A DNA stretch of 64,000 bases, from positions 1 through 64,000 of the forward strand of contig CALXHT010000004.1 of the NCBI GenBank assembly GCA_944388215.1, written 5' to 3'. The notes under the pieces are model-generated. The model did not search any database. It saw nothing but the letters and a program-made list of their open reading frames with translations, and was not told where the DNA came from. The position numbers and the translations under genes were made by a program. Shown in pieces: positions 56,683 to 64,000 of the stretch (its first letter is position 1; each line of letters starts with the position of its first letter). Origin of the DNA: an uncultured Gemmiger sp. GTDB taxonomy: Bacteria > Bacillota > Clostridia > Oscillospirales > Ruminococcaceae.

Positions 56683-57411
56683 TTACTCCAGGTTGCCGGT
56701 GAGCAGCATGGCAGCGGTCAGGGCGGCCAGCGGGGCAGTCTCGCAGCGCAGGATGCGCGGTCCCAGTCCCACCGGGATGGCCCCGGCGGCGCTGGCGGCA
56801 GAGGCTTCCTCGGCGGCAAAACCGCCCTCACTGCCGGTGATCAGCGCCAGACGCCGGGCACAGCCGGGAGTCAGCAGTTTACGGAGCGGTTCGCCGCCGC
56901 CCTCATAAAAGAAGAGGGCCTTGTCGTAGGAAGCCAGCGCCCGGCAGACCGCGCCGAAATTCTCCAGCGGCATGGTTACATGGGGAATCTTCGCCCGGCC
57001 CGCCTGTTTGGCGGCTTCGAAGGCGATGCGGTTGTACCGCTCGTTCTTGGCGTCCTCCTTCTTGGGGGCTGCCACGCAGTAGCGGCTGAAGAAGGGAACA
57101 ATTTCCTGCACGCCCAGCTCCACGCTGTGGCGGATGATCTCCTCCAGCTTGCCCTGCTTGGGATAGCCCACAAACAGTGTCACGGCCAGGTCAGGCTCCG
57201 CCTTGCTGGGGGCGCCTTCGCTGACGGAAAACTCCACCCGGCCCGGCACTATGGAGGTGACGGTGCCGGTATATTCCAGTCCGTCCGGCCCGCACAGCAC
57301 CACCTGTTCGCCGATGCGTGCCCGCATGACGTTGGCCAGGTGGTGGGCGTCGCCGCCGGTGAGGGAAGCTTGCCCGCCGGCCAGTTCTCTGGTAAAATAG
57401 CGGTGCGGCAT
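56683..57411 (-). CDS. rsmE: 16S rRNA m3U1498 methyltransferase RsmE
   Basis: A 242-residue SPOUT methyltransferase that methylates U1498 of 16S rRNA. The N-terminal PUA-like domain and the C-terminal knot with the motifs ITGSEGGFAAEEASAA, LGPRILRCETAPLAAL and RYCVAAPKKED are present. The start ATG lies 2 nt from the stop of prmA, the first gene of this minus-strand pair; prmA-rsmE is a widely conserved order. Confidence 0.96.
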   Translation of the reverse strand: MPHRYFTRELAGGQASLTGGDAHHLANVMRARIGEQVVLCGPDGLEYTGTVTSIVPGRVEFSVSEGAPSKAEPDLAVTLFVGYPKQGKLEEIIRHSVELGVQEIVPFFSRYCVAAPKKEDAKNERYNRIAFEAAKQAGRAKIPHVTMPLENFGAVCRALASYDKALFFYEGGGEPLRKLLTPGCARRLALITGSEGGFAAEEASAASAAGAIPVGLGPRILRCETAPLAALTAAMLLTGNLE

Positions 57412-57412
57412 G

Positions 57413-58333
57413 TTATGCCTCTTTCTTTTCGCAGATGATGCAGACCCAGCCGCGCTTTTCCTTCACTTCCACAGGATTCAGCCCGGCGGCCGCCAGACCG
57501 TCCAGCACTTCCTGTTTGCGCTCGTCGATGATGCCGCTGGCGATGAACCGGGCACCCGGCGCCATCAGGGCCGGCACATGGGGCGCCAGGGACAGAATGG
57601 CCGACGCCACAATGTTGGCGGTGATGATGTTGTACTGGCCGCTGGCCTTGTCGGAGAGATCACCCACCAGCACGGTGAAGCGGTCAGCCACGCCGTTGCG
57701 CTGGGCGTTTTCCCCGGCGGTGCGCACACACATGGGATCAATGTCCACGCCTTCCGCCTCTTTGGCGCCCAGTTTCAGTGCCGCAATGGCCAGAATGCCC
57801 GACCCGGTACCGATATCCAGCACCCGTTCGCCGCCCTGTACGATGGCGTCCAGCGTTTCCAGGCACAGGCTGGTGGTCTCGTGGGTGCCGGTGCCGAAGG
57901 CCATGCCGGGGTCCATCGTGATGGTGATGCGGTCAGTGTCGTAGTGCTCCCAGCCCGGTACCACGGCCAGACGGTTGCCGATGTCCATGGGATGGTAGTA
58001 TTTCTTCCAGGCGTTCTGCCAGTCTTCCTGCTCCACACCGGTGGTGTTCAGCTGGTATTCGATGCCGCTGTTTTTCAGCCGCTCCTCGAAGAGCGGCAGG
58101 ATCTCGGCGGGGTTCTCATCGGGGGCCAGGTACATGTGCACGATGACGATATCCCGGGGCTTGTCCAGCAGTTCCTGCTCGATCAGGTCCACATGGGCAA
58201 TCTCCCAGGACTGCTGTTCCAGGTCGCTGTAATCTTCAATATAGATGCCGCCATTGGCTACCATCGTGGCGATGGCTTCGGCGGTGTCGGCGTCGCGCTT
58301 GGCGACGGTAATGCTGATATCGGTCCATTCCAT
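57413..58333 (-). CDS. prmA: ribosomal protein L11 methyltransferase
   Basis: A 306-residue AdoMet-dependent methyltransferase that trimethylates L11. The N-terminal recognition domain starts with MEWTDISITVA; the catalytic domain has MAFGTGTHETTSLCLE, VLDIGTGSGILAIAALKLGA and ANIVASAIL for the AdoMet fold. GGAGG precedes the ATG at 58333; the longer upstream frame is not needed. Two bases separate it from rsmE. Confidence 0.96.
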   Translation of the reverse strand: MEWTDISITVAKRDADTAEAIATMVANGGIYIEDYSDLEQQSWEIAHVDLIEQELLDKPRDIVIVHMYLAPDENPAEILPLFEERLKNSGIEYQLNTTGVEQEDWQNAWKKYYHPMDIGNRLAVVPGWEHYDTDRITITMDPGMAFGTGTHETTSLCLETLDAIVQGGERVLDIGTGSGILAIAALKLGAKEAEGVDIDPMCVRTAGENAQRNGVADRFTVLVGDLSDKASGQYNIITANIVASAILSLAPHVPALMAPGARFIASGIIDERKQEVLDGLAAAGLNPVEVKEKRGWVCIICEKKEA

Positions 58334-58364
58334 ACGAAAAGTCCTCCGTTTCCAATTCTCTTGT

Positions 58365-58393
58365 ATTATACAGGAAACCCCCTCACAATTCAA
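58365..58393 (-). promoter_or_regulatory. prmA-rsmE promoter
   Basis: Minus-strand TTGAAT (plus 58388-58393) and TATAAT (plus 58365-58370) with a 17-bp spacer. Confidence 0.82.
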
Positions 58394-58413
58394 TGAAGAA
58401 AGGAGAAATCCCC

Positions 58414-58983
58414 ATGCAAATTCGTTTGCTGGACTGCGCTGGGGCGCAGAATATCTACGAGACCCGGATGGTGCAGGATTTTCCCGCCGCGGAGCTCAAA
58501 CCCTTTTCCGCCGTGCGGGAGATGATGCAGGCGGGCATCTATGAGCCGCTGGTCCTGGAGGAAGAAGACGGCCGTCTGCTGGCCTATGCCTGGCAGGTGC
58601 TGCTGCCGGGACGGCGCAGCGCGCTGCTGGACTATTTTGCCGTGCGCAGCGACCTGCGGGGCGGCGGCATCGGTACCCGGGCGCTCCACGCGCTGGCGGA
58701 CCACTACCGGGACCGGCTGGACGATCTGATTCTCGAATGCGAACATCCCGATGAAGCGCCCGACCGGGCGGTGGCAAAGCGACGCATTGCCTTTTATCTG
58801 CGGGCGGGTGCCTGTGCCACCCGCATCGAGAGCCGGGTGTTCGGGGTGCGCTACAACATCCTGACGCTGCCCTGCGGCGGCCATGAAACCGACGCCGTGG
58901 TGAGCCGGGAACTCAAGGATCTCTACCGCATGATGGTCCCCGAACCCTATTATCGCGGCAACGTGATATTTTACGACCCCTGA
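58414..58983 (+). CDS. GNAT family N-acetyltransferase
   Basis: A 189-residue GNAT protein. The ATG at 58414 is preceded by AAAGGAGAAATC at the right spacing, so the upstream in-frame ATG at 58393 is not used. The acetyl-CoA site reads VRSDLRGGGIGTRALHALADHY, matching RxxGxG/A. The target is unknown. It stands divergent from prmA, and the spoVA genes follow on the same strand after 34 bp. Confidence 0.85.
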   Translation: MQIRLLDCAGAQNIYETRMVQDFPAAELKPFSAVREMMQAGIYEPLVLEEEDGRLLAYAWQVLLPGRRSALLDYFAVRSDLRGGGIGTRALHALADHYRDRLDDLILECEHPDEAPDRAVAKRRIAFYLRAGACATRIESRVFGVRYNILTLPCGGHETDAVVSRELKDLYRMMVPEPYYRGNVIFYDP

Positions 58984-58993
58984 GGGTATACTA

Positions 58994-59007
58994 CCCCCGT
59001 GAGGGGG
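58994..59007 (+). promoter_or_regulatory. hairpin over the spoVAC ribosome site
   Basis: CCCCC (58994-58998) and GGGGG (59003-59007) with loop GTGA; the G-run forms the only Shine-Dalgarno-like sequence (GAGGGGG) 10 nt before the spoVAC ATG, so the site may be masked. A weak terminator is an alternative. Confidence 0.4.
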
Positions 59008-59017
59008 CATAGCAACC

Positions 59018-59461
59018 ATGAAACTGAATCCGAAAGAATATGCCCGCATGGTATCCCGAGCAACGCCGCATTCGCCGGTGATCCGGGACTGCCTGTGGGC
59101 ATTTTTTGTGGGCGGCAGCATCTGCCTGCTGGGGGAAGCACTGCGCCAGATCTTCCTGATCTGGTATGACGCTTCGCTGGCCGGTACGCTGACCAGCATC
59201 GCGCTGATTTTTCTGTCGGCCGTCTGTACAGCGCTGGGGTGGTACCAGAAACTGGCCACCCGGGCTGGGGCCGGTACGCTGGTGCCCATCACAGGGTTTG
59301 CCAATTCAGTGGTGAGCCCGGCCATCGAGTTCAAGGCGGAGGGCTGGGTCACCGGTGTGGGCGCCAAGATTTTCGGCATAGCAGGGCCGGTCATTGCCTA
59401 CGGCACCGCCGCTTCGGCGGTGTGGGGGCTGCTCTACTGGCTGCTGGGAAAGGTGGGGTGA
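59018..59461 (+). CDS. spoVAC: stage V sporulation protein AC
   Basis: A 147-residue membrane protein of the spore inner membrane channel for dipicolinic acid. Its N-terminus (MKLNPKEYARMVSR) and the segment HSPVIRDCLWAFFVGGSICLLGEALRQIF match SpoVAC, and about four hydrophobic helices are present, the last RFGV-like region ending with the family's final helix. In Bacillus, SpoVAC acts as a mechanosensitive channel. The three SpoVA genes are packed head to tail (spoVAD after 3 bp, spoVAE overlapping 4 nt). Confidence 0.93.
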   Translation: MKLNPKEYARMVSRATPHSPVIRDCLWAFFVGGSICLLGEALRQIFLIWYDASLAGTLTSIALIFLSAVCTALGWYQKLATRAGAGTLVPITGFANSVVSPAIEFKAEGWVTGVGAKIFGIAGPVIAYGTAASAVWGLLYWLLGKVG

Positions 59462-59464
59462 TCC

Positions 59465-60490
59465 ATGGCCATTCGCAGAAAGGACACGGTTCTGTTTGAA
59501 AAGCCGCCGGTCATTGCAGCCTGGGCCGCAGCGGGGGGCAAGAAGGAGAGCGAGGGGCCGCTGGCGGCGGGCTTTGACTTCCTGACCGAGGATGCCTCCT
59601 TCCCGGACGAAGCCTGCGCCAATTGGGAGCAGGCGGAAAGCTATCTGCAGCAGAAAGCGGCGGAACTCTGTCTGCGCAAGGCGGACATCAGCCGCAAGGA
59701 GGTGGACCTGGCGCTGGCGGGGGACCTGCAGGCCCAGTGCACGGCCAGCAACTACACCATGCGCGCCCTGGGAATCCCCTTTGCCGGGGTGTACGGGGCC
59801 TGTTCCACCATGGCGGAAACGCTGTGCCTGGCGGCGTCACTGGCGGCCACCGGCATAGCGCATCAGGTTCTGGCGCTGACAAGCAGCCATTTCTGTGCGG
59901 CGGAACGGCAGTTCCGTACTCCGCTGGACTATGGCGCCAAGCGCACCACCACCGCCCAGTGGACCGCCACCGCGGCGGGGGCCTGTCTGCTGCGCAGTCC
60001 GGGCCAGCCCGGGGTGCGGGTGCTGTCGGCGACTTTTGGCAGGGTGCAGGACTATGCGGTACACGACATCAACAATATGGGCGCTGCCATGATGCCGGCG
60101 GCGGCTTCCACGCTGCTGCGGTATTTTGCGGCCACCGGCACGCAGCCTTCGGACTTCGATGCCATTTTTACAGGCGATCTGGGGGAAGTGGGCAGCGGGC
60201 TGCTGCGGGAGCAGATGGAGCGGGAGGGTGTGCCGCTGCCCAACCACCGGGACTGCGGCTGCCTGTTGTACGATGTGGCTGCCCAGAACGTCCAGGCGGG
60301 CGGCAGCGGGGCCGGGTGCAGCGCGGCGGTACTCTGTGCCCATATCCTGCCGCATCTGCAAAACGGGCGCTACCACCGGGTGCTGTTTGTGGCCACCGGT
60401 GCGCTGATGAGCCAGACCACCTTTTTGCAGGGGGAGAGCATCCCCGGCATTGCCCATTGCGTGGAACTGGCAGGGGAGGGAACCGAATGA
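59465..60490 (+). CDS. spoVAD: stage V sporulation protein AD
   Basis: A 341-residue thiolase-fold protein that binds dipicolinic acid in the SpoVA complex. The N-terminus FEKPPVIAAWAAAGGKKESEGPL and the core ASNYTMRALGIPFAGVYGACSTMAETL are diagnostic; the thiolase catalytic His/Cys is not arranged for catalysis, consistent with a binding role. Length equals the family norm (about 340). Confidence 0.95.
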   Translation: MAIRRKDTVLFEKPPVIAAWAAAGGKKESEGPLAAGFDFLTEDASFPDEACANWEQAESYLQQKAAELCLRKADISRKEVDLALAGDLQAQCTASNYTMRALGIPFAGVYGACSTMAETLCLAASLAATGIAHQVLALTSSHFCAAERQFRTPLDYGAKRTTTAQWTATAAGACLLRSPGQPGVRVLSATFGRVQDYAVHDINNMGAAMMPAAASTLLRYFAATGTQPSDFDAIFTGDLGEVGSGLLREQMEREGVPLPNHRDCGCLLYDVAAQNVQAGGSGAGCSAAVLCAHILPHLQNGRYHRVLFVATGALMSQTTFLQGESIPGIAHCVELAGEGTE

Positions 60491-60843
60491 ACTATCTGTG
60501 GGCGTTTGTGATCGGCGGCGCCATCTGCGTTATTGGCCAGCTGCTGATCGATTACACCAGCCTGTCACCGGCGCGCATCCTGACCGGCTATGTGGTGGCG
60601 GGGGTGGTGCTCAGCGCGGTGGGACTGTACAAGCCGCTGGTGGACCTGGCCGGTGCCGGGGCCAGCGTACCGCTGCTGGGGTTCGGCCATCTGCTGGCCC
60701 AGGGGGTCAGACAGGCGGTGGATCAGTGCGGCCTGCCCGGCATTTTTACCGGCGGGCTCACGGCGGCTTCGGGCGGCATTGCGGCCAGTTTGCTCTTTGC
60801 TTTGGCGGCGGCACTGGTGGGCAAAAGCCGGGACCAGAACTGA
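60487..60843 (+). CDS. spoVAE: stage V sporulation protein AE
   Basis: A 118-residue membrane protein, last of the SpoVA set. The sequence opens YLWAFVIGGAICVIGQLLIDY and continues with SLSPARILTGYVVAGVVLSAVGLYKPL, as in SpoVAE (the SpoVAEb half of Bacillus). The ATG at 60487 overlaps the stop of spoVAD by 4 nt. Together AC-AD-AE transport dipicolinic acid into and out of spores. Confidence 0.95.
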   Translation: MNYLWAFVIGGAICVIGQLLIDYTSLSPARILTGYVVAGVVLSAVGLYKPLVDLAGAGASVPLLGFGHLLAQGVRQAVDQCGLPGIFTGGLTAASGGIAASLLFALAAALVGKSRDQN

Positions 60844-60854
60844 TACAACATGAA

Positions 60855-60884
60855 AATGCCCGCCGGGGAAACCCGGCGGGCATT
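60855..60884. terminator. bidirectional terminator
   Basis: Perfect 13-bp stem AATGCCCGCCGGG (60855-60867) / CCCGGCGGGCATT (60872-60884), GAAA loop, between spoVAE and convergent rpsT. Confidence 0.85.
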
Positions 60885-60898
60885 GTTCATGCGATCAA

Positions 60899-61165
60899 TT
60901 ACTGAGCAGCAACCTTGTTGGCGCGCTTAGCCATGCGGCTGACCTTGCGGGCAGCGGTGTTCTTATGGATGACACCCTTGCTCTTGGCAGAGTCAATGGC
61001 AGAGACGGCGGCTTTCATGACGGCGTCTTTGTCAGCAGCATTGCTGTCGATGGCAGCGTCTGCCTTTTTGATCACTGTTTTCAGGTTGGACTTGATGGCC
61101 TTGTTGTGCATGGCCTCTTTCTTGGCCTGGACAACGCGGTCCTTCTGAGATTTGATATTAGGCAT
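60899..61165 (-). CDS. rpsT: ribosomal protein S20
   Basis: An 88-residue bS20 of the 30S subunit. The start MPNIKSQKDRV is chosen because AAGGAGGTGGAACG precedes it; a 3-residue longer start is not conserved. The sequence is Lys/Ala-rich as in the family, with the conserved GVIHKNTAARKVSRMAKR motif. Monocistronic. Confidence 0.96.
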   Translation of the reverse strand: MPNIKSQKDRVVQAKKEAMHNKAIKSNLKTVIKKADAAIDSNAADKDAVMKAAVSAIDSAKSKGVIHKNTAARKVSRMAKRANKVAAQ

Positions 61166-61203
61166 TCGTTCCACCTCCTTGGTTCCCCATAACAGTACAA
61201 GTT

Positions 61204-61232
61204 ATCCTACCACATTTTTTCGGCCCTTGCAA
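61204..61232 (-). promoter_or_regulatory. rpsT promoter
   Basis: Minus-strand TTGCAA (plus 61227-61232) and TAGGAT (plus 61204-61209) with a 17-bp spacer. Confidence 0.75.
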
Positions 61233-61303
61233 GTGTTTTTTAAAAAAATATGCATGAAGGCCCCAAAATCCACATAAAGTGGGAGGGAATGGAGGTGGCC
61301 TCT

Positions 61304-62449
61304 ATGGGTTTGCTGCGCCGCTGTCTGGCGGTTTTGGTCTGTACGGCGGTGCTGGCGGGCGGTACGGCGCTGACGCTGGCCGCGGCGGCCCGCCTGCCGG
61401 GACGGACCTGGCTGCTGCGGGGAGCGGTCCTCTGCCAGGATCCGGCAGCCGCGGTTTCGCTGCACTGGTCAGCTCCCATGGAAACCCCGCAGCCCACCGA
61501 AGAACCGTCGGCCGCGGCGGCCGTCACAGCAACACCGCAGCCCTCCCCGGTGCCGGAGCAGTCCGCTGCAGCGCCGGAAGCGATGCCTTCTCCCGCACCC
61601 GCGGCCACCCCGCTGCCCAGCGCCGCGCCGGAAATCGAAAACCCAGGCCGCATCCGTGCCGAACAGTTCGGCCAGGGCAGCGGCACCGGGTACATCACGC
61701 TGGGGGCGGGCAGCATCCACAACCTTACCCAGTACAGCGACGCCGACCTGCGGTCTGCCGTCACCACACCGTCACTTCCCTTTGACGTGGAGGTGAACAG
61801 CGACGAACCCCAGGTGCTGATTCTCCACACCCACGCCACTGAGACCTACCAGACCTGGCCGGACCTTGTGTACGATCCCGACTTCACCGCCCGCTCCCAG
61901 AACAATGCACTCAACATGTGCGCCGTGGGGGAGAGGATGGCCCAGGTGCTCAACGCGGCGGGCATCAACACGCTGCACGATACAACCCTCCACGATTCCC
62001 CCAGCTACACCGAGAGCTATGACCGCAGCTATGCCACCACCCAGGCATATCTGGAAAAATACCCTTCCATCAAGGTGGTGCTGGACGTTCACCGGGATGC
62101 CATCGAGGACGCCGACGGCACCCGGGTTAAACCGCTGTGCACGGTCAACGGTGAGGATACCGCCCAGGTCATGATCATTGCCGGGTGTGACAACGGTTCC
62201 AGCATCCGTCTGCCCAACTGGCGGCTCAATCTGCGCTTTGCGGCCGCCTGGGAGGACGCCATGGAGAGCCGCACCCCGGGGCTGACCCGCCCGGTCATGT
62301 GTGCCTACCGGTACTACAACCAGGACCTGACCACCGGCAGCCTGCTCATCGAGATCGGCGGCCACGCCAATACGTTGGCGGAGGCGGTGCGCGGCGGACA
62401 GTACGCGGCCGAGGCGCTGGCGGTGCTGCTGGGCGGCCATCTGGACTAA
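61304..62449 (+). CDS. spoIIP: stage II sporulation protein P
   Basis: A 381-residue sporulation-specific peptidoglycan amidase/endopeptidase that drives engulfment with SpoIID and SpoIIM. The start at 61304 has GGAGG at 8 nt, so the upstream in-frame ATG codons are not used. A membrane segment (about 8-32) is followed by a Pro/Ala/Thr-rich linker (about 60-125) and the SpoIIP domain (about 155-375). Domain motifs: VLILHTHATETYQ with a zinc His, VVLDVHRDAI with the second His/Glu region, and IEIGGHANTLAEA near the end. Length fits. Confidence 0.93.
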   Translation: MGLLRRCLAVLVCTAVLAGGTALTLAAAARLPGRTWLLRGAVLCQDPAAAVSLHWSAPMETPQPTEEPSAAAAVTATPQPSPVPEQSAAAPEAMPSPAPAATPLPSAAPEIENPGRIRAEQFGQGSGTGYITLGAGSIHNLTQYSDADLRSAVTTPSLPFDVEVNSDEPQVLILHTHATETYQTWPDLVYDPDFTARSQNNALNMCAVGERMAQVLNAAGINTLHDTTLHDSPSYTESYDRSYATTQAYLEKYPSIKVVLDVHRDAIEDADGTRVKPLCTVNGEDTAQVMIIAGCDNGSSIRLPNWRLNLRFAAAWEDAMESRTPGLTRPVMCAYRYYNQDLTTGSLLIEIGGHANTLAEAVRGGQYAAEALAVLLGGHLD

Positions 62450-62471
62450 GGGCCCTCCCTTAAAAAAATAC

Positions 62472-62500
62472 TGTACAATTCGGTCCCGACCCGCTATAAT
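62472..62500 (+). promoter_or_regulatory. asnS promoter
   Basis: TGTACA (62472-62477) and TATAAT (62495-62500) with a 17-bp spacer, 42 bp before the ATG. No T-box leader is present. Confidence 0.75.
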
Positions 62501-62542
62501 AAGAACAATCATTGTTTTTAGTAAAAGAGGAGTGGACCACCC

Positions 62543-63928
62543 ATGCAGAGAACCGAACTCGTATCGCTGTACAAGGCCACCCCCGCCGACGGCACCAAGG
62601 TCACCGTCTGCGGCTGGGCCAAGACGGTGCGTGATTCCAAGAATATCGGCTTTATCTCGCTGTCCGACGGCAGCTGCTACAAGCCCGTGCAGATCGTTTT
62701 CCAGGCCGACAAGCTGTCCAACTACGCGGAGATCGCCAAGTGCGGCCTGTACACCAGCTTTGAGGTCACCGGCACGCTGGTGCTGACCCCCAACGCCAAG
62801 CAGCCCTTCGAGATCAATGCCGACGCCATCACGGTGCTGGGCCCCTGCGGCCCCGAGTACCCGCTGCAGAAGAAGAAGATGGGCATGGACTATCTGCGTA
62901 CCATGACCCACCTGCGCCCGCGCACCAACACCTTCAATGCGGCGTTCCGGGTCCGCGGCCAGGCGGCGTTTGCCATCCATCAGTTCTTCCATGAGCGGGG
63001 CTTCACCTACGTGCACACCCCCATCTTCACCGGCTCCGACTGTGAGGGCGCCGGCGAGATGTTCCAGGTGACCACCATGGACCTCAACGACATCCCCCGC
63101 ACCGAGGACGGCGCCGTGGACTACACCAAGGACTTCTTCAAGCGCCCGGTGAACCTGACGGTGTCCGGCCAGCTGGAAGCGGAGGCCATGGCCATGGCGC
63201 TGGGCAATGTCTACACCTTCGGCCCCACCTTCCGCGCCGAGAAGAGCTACGACACCCGTCATGCGGCGGAGTTCTGGATGATCGAGCCCGAGATGGCCTT
63301 CGCCGACCTCAACACCTACATGGACACCGCCGAGGCGATGACCAAGTATGTCATCCGCTTCCTGCTGGACAACTGCCACGACGAGCTGGCTTTCTTCAAC
63401 CAGTTCTTTGACAAGGGCCTGCTGGAACGGCTGGAACTGGTAGCCAGCTCGGAGTTTGCCCGGGTCAGCTACACCGACGCCATCGAACTGCTCAAGCAGA
63501 ACGACGCCAACTTCCAGTACAAGGTATCCTGGGGCATGGATCTGCAAACTGAGCACGAGCGGTATCTCACCGAACAGATCTTCAAGAAGCCGGTGTTCGT
63601 CACCGACTACCCCAAGGAGATCAAGGCGTTCTATATGCGCCAGAACGAGGACGGCAAGACGGTGGCTGCGGCGGACATGCTGGTGCCCGGCATCGGCGAG
63701 CTGATCGGCGGTTCCCAGCGCGAGGAGCGCCTCGATGTGCTGACTGCCCGTCTGGACGAGCTGGGTCTGCGCCGGGAGGACTACGACTGGTATCTGGATC
63801 TGCGCCGTTTCGGCAGCGTCAAGCATGCGGGCTATGGCCTGGGCTTCGAGCGGCTGCTGATGTATGTGACCGGCATTCCCAACATCCGGGACGTTATCCC
63901 GTTCCCGCGCACCTGCGGAGGTTTCTGA
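62543..63928 (+). CDS. asnS: asparagine-tRNA ligase
   Basis: A 461-residue class II tRNA synthetase. The N-terminal OB-fold anticodon-binding domain (1-110, [24 protein letters not shown]) and the catalytic domain with motif 2 ([22 protein letters not shown]) and motif 3 ([15 protein letters not shown]) are complete. The sequence is of the AsnRS rather than AspRS class ([15 protein letters not shown]). Its stop overlaps the mutY start (TGATG). Confidence 0.97.
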   Translation: MQRTELVSLYKATPADGTKVTVCGWAKTVRDSKNIGFISLSDGSCYKPVQIVFQADKLSNYAEIAKCGLYTSFEVTGTLVLTPNAKQPFEINADAITVLGPCGPEYPLQKKKMGMDYLRTMTHLRPRTNTFNAAFRVRGQAAFAIHQFFHERGFTYVHTPIFTGSDCEGAGEMFQVTTMDLNDIPRTEDGAVDYTKDFFKRPVNLTVSGQLEAEAMAMALGNVYTFGPTFRAEKSYDTRHAAEFWMIEPEMAFADLNTYMDTAEAMTKYVIRFLLDNCHDELAFFNQFFDKGLLERLELVASSEFARVSYTDAIELLKQNDANFQYKVSWGMDLQTEHERYLTEQIFKKPVFVTDYPKEIKAFYMRQNEDGKTVAAADMLVPGIGELIGGSQREERLDVLTARLDELGLRREDYDWYLDLRRFGSVKHAGYGLGFERLLMYVTGIPNIRDVIPFPRTCGGF

Positions 63929-64000
63929 TGCTGCAGCCTATTGCGCCGCAGCTGCTGCAATGGTTTCAGGAAAACAGAAGGCTCCTGCCTTTCCGGCAGG
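63928..64000 (+). CDS. mutY: A/G-specific adenine glycosylase MutY, N-terminal end (partial)
   Basis: The gene runs off the right edge; only 24 codons are visible. The start ATG shares a base with the asnS stop and is preceded by GGAGG. The short sequence LLQWFQENRRLLPFRQ resembles the MutY start, in which LxWYxxNxRxLPWR precedes the HhH glycosylase domain. MutY removes A opposite 8-oxoG. The identification is based on this short match only. Confidence 0.65.
   Translation, partial: MLQPIAPQLLQWFQENRRLLPFRQ

Noticed and set aside
58986-59014. Sigma-G promoter (GTATA ... CATAGCA, 17-bp spacing) for spoVAC
   Set aside because: The would-be transcription start falls at or beyond the start codon at 59018, leaving no ribosome site, and the -10 matches the consensus poorly.
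1-64000. Mobile elements, CRISPR arrays, tRNA or rRNA genes
   Set aside because: No transposase or integrase motif, no regularly spaced direct repeats, and no cloverleaf or rRNA sequence were found on inspection; a tRNAscan/ISEScan run would be the decisive check.

Overview
The window looks like a chromosomal segment of a GC-rich, low-motility Firmicute of the Oscillospiraceae (Faecalibacterium / Gemmiger / Subdoligranulum relatives; inference from gene content and protein style, no marker rRNA is present). Supporting signs are sigma-A type promoters with AT-rich hexamers in a GC-rich background, strong GGAGG ribosome binding sites, a Phe T-box, a yybP-ykoY riboswitch, class B sortase, YesM/YesN signalling and several sporulation genes (spoIIID, spoVAC-AD-AE, spoIIP). 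No insertion sequence, prophage, CRISPR array, rRNA or tRNA was seen, so this is mostly core genome with many short, individually promoted operons separated by clear rho-independent terminators.

Layout. 1-2.8 kb: tail of an unknown gene, a cupin gene behind a MerR-type promoter, an XRE-type membrane regulator with its own operator, a small membrane protein, and mntP behind a manganese riboswitch. 2.8-6.8 kb: HAD phosphatase plus exonuclease, DegV protein, SGNH hydrolase. 6.9-13 kb: glycogen synthesis operon glgB-glgC-glgD-glgA. 13-16.5 kb: a C39-like lipoprotein peptidase broken by an in-frame TGA, uridine kinase, dCMP deaminase, SpoIIID, and a cysteine-synthase-like enzyme. 16.6-21.4 kb: ylxM-ffh-rpsP-khpA-rimM-trmD, where trmD is fused to an acetyltransferase domain, then HPr. 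21.4-29.9 kb: uvrC, a large membrane protein, and a response regulator / histidine kinase / sugar-binding lipoprotein trio. 29.9-36.4 kb: a minus-strand glycosyltransferase cassette, and a Crp/Fnr regulator divergent from an ABC importer with a shared palindromic operator. 36.4-42.2 kb: hemW, a Bax-inhibitor-like protein, and the T-box-controlled pheS-pheT. 42.3-48.2 kb: sortase B, a putative structured small RNA, glmS, and two polysaccharide (exopolysaccharide/capsule priming) genes. 48.4-55 kb: a PucR-type regulator, YebC, a zinc-ribbon/PASTA pseudokinase, a degenerate PTS enzyme I and a patatin-like lipase. 55-64 kb: a nucleotidyltransferase with a MerR regulator, prmA-rsmE, a GNAT enzyme, spoVAC-AD-AE, rpsT, spoIIP, asnS and the start of mutY.

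How they fit together. Translation genes dominate (ffh, rpsP, rimM, trmD, pheST, asnS, rpsT, prmA, rsmE). Glycogen storage, HPr, GlmS, a UTP-glucose-1-phosphate-uridylyltransferase-like enzyme and polysaccharide genes point to sugar handling and envelope building. The most unusual items are the uncharacterised RNA between the sortase and glmS, the nonsense-interrupted C39 protein, the degenerate kinase and enzyme I copies, the TrmD-GNAT fusion, and the Crp/Fnr operator sited at about -41.5 of the ABC importer promoter.
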